Shown here: in pieces, positions 43,413-43,597 of the stretch
How positions within the stretch are numbered: position 1 is the first letter of the stretch
How the letters are laid out: the number at the start of each line of letters is the position of its first letter
Source of the DNA: S010-25 sp964466455
GTDB taxonomy: Bacteria; Pseudomonadota; Gammaproteobacteria; SZUA-229
DNA length: 43,597 nt
Direction of reading: 5' to 3'
Assembly (NCBI GenBank): GCA_964466455.1
Contig: CAYXNL010000016.1
Coordinates: 1-43,597, forward strand
Notes under the pieces: model-generated
The model's database searches: none
What the model was told of the DNA's origin: nothing
Seen by the model: the letters and a program-made list of their open reading frames with translations, nothing else
Program-made: the position numbers and the translations under genes

Positions 43413-43441
43413 TTGCAATCTACGCATAATTTCCGTAATAT
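43413..43441 (+). promoter_or_regulatory. Promoter of tRNA-fMet
   Basis: TTGCAA (43413-43418), a 17-bp spacer and TAATAT (43436-43441), then a CGCG-containing discriminator typical of stable-RNA promoters. The tRNA begins 15 bp downstream. Confidence 0.65.
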
Positions 43442-43455
43442 TCGCGTCTTGTCGT

Positions 43456-43532
<77 letters not shown>

Positions 43533-43541
43533 ATTCTATAG

Positions 43542-43595
43542 ACGGTTCAGTTGAGTAGTTGTCATTGACAGCTATTTGTCTGAGCCGTTTTTTTA
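43542..43595 (+). terminator. Terminator after tRNA-fMet
   Basis: ACGGTTCAG (43542-43550) pairs with CTGAGCCGT (43580-43588, one G-U), followed by a T-run. The loop contains a smaller TGTCA/TGACA stem. Confidence 0.75.
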
Positions 43596-43597
43596 TG

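Overview
This window is a chromosomal housekeeping segment of a gammaproteobacterium outside the Enterobacterales. Three things point there: the gene order carA-carB-greA-yhbY-rlmE-ftsH-folP-glmM-tpiA-secG-tRNA-Leu-nuoA..N-tRNA-fMet, separate nuoC and nuoD genes, and the rpsP-rimM-trmD-rplS operon. The style of the proteins recalls Chromatiales or Thiotrichales-like lineages, but genus cannot be read from the sequence. The window is a draft scaffold. It has two 100-N gaps, each flanked by an identical 55-bp sequence on both sides, so both look like unmerged contig overlaps and not missing DNA.

Layout. (1) 1-2.7 kb: the ribosome and tRNA maturation operon rpsP-rimM-trmD-rplS, closed by an intrinsic terminator; a 95-bp palindromic element forms the 3' end of rimM. 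(2) 2.7-7.3 kb: an exported helical-repeat protein of unknown function, an Ogt-type DNA alkyltransferase, and htpG behind a sigma-32-like promoter. (3) 7.3-7.8 kb: gap, a decayed palindromic repeat, and an AT-rich inverted repeat in front of a two-gene RND efflux pair (7.8-12.2 kb). (4) 12.3-15.5 kb, minus strand: the anaerobic ribonucleotide reductase operon. The large NrdD ORF lacks its glycyl-radical tail; that tail is encoded by a separate 58-codon ORF with its own Shine-Dalgarno, overlapping nrdD upstream and nrdG downstream. The operon is preceded by a cobalamin riboswitch with a terminator and by a tandem pair of NrdR boxes. (5) 15.6-20.5 kb: tRNA-Glu, carA and carB, with a dead GxxExxY-family gene remnant and its flanking inverted repeats between carA and carB. 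(6) 20.5-28.1 kb: greA, yhbY, rlmE, ftsH, folP, glmM, tpiA, secG, tRNA-Leu. (7) 28.2-43.3 kb: the complete fourteen-gene NADH:quinone oxidoreductase operon nuoA-N, with nuoG crossing the second gap. (8) 43.4-43.6 kb: tRNA-fMet with promoter and terminator.

How the genes work together: most are single-copy core functions (translation, pyrimidine/arginine precursor, folate, cell-wall precursor, glycolysis, membrane protein quality control, respiration). The presence of complex I with an oxygen-sensitive class III ribonucleotide reductase implies life across oxic and anoxic conditions. Riboswitch control of nrdD implies that a B12-dependent (class II) reductase, or some other cobalamin-linked alternative, exists elsewhere in the genome. 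The parts most worth a second look are the split NrdD, its layered regulation, and the small palindromic elements that have invaded rimM and the carA-carB junction.
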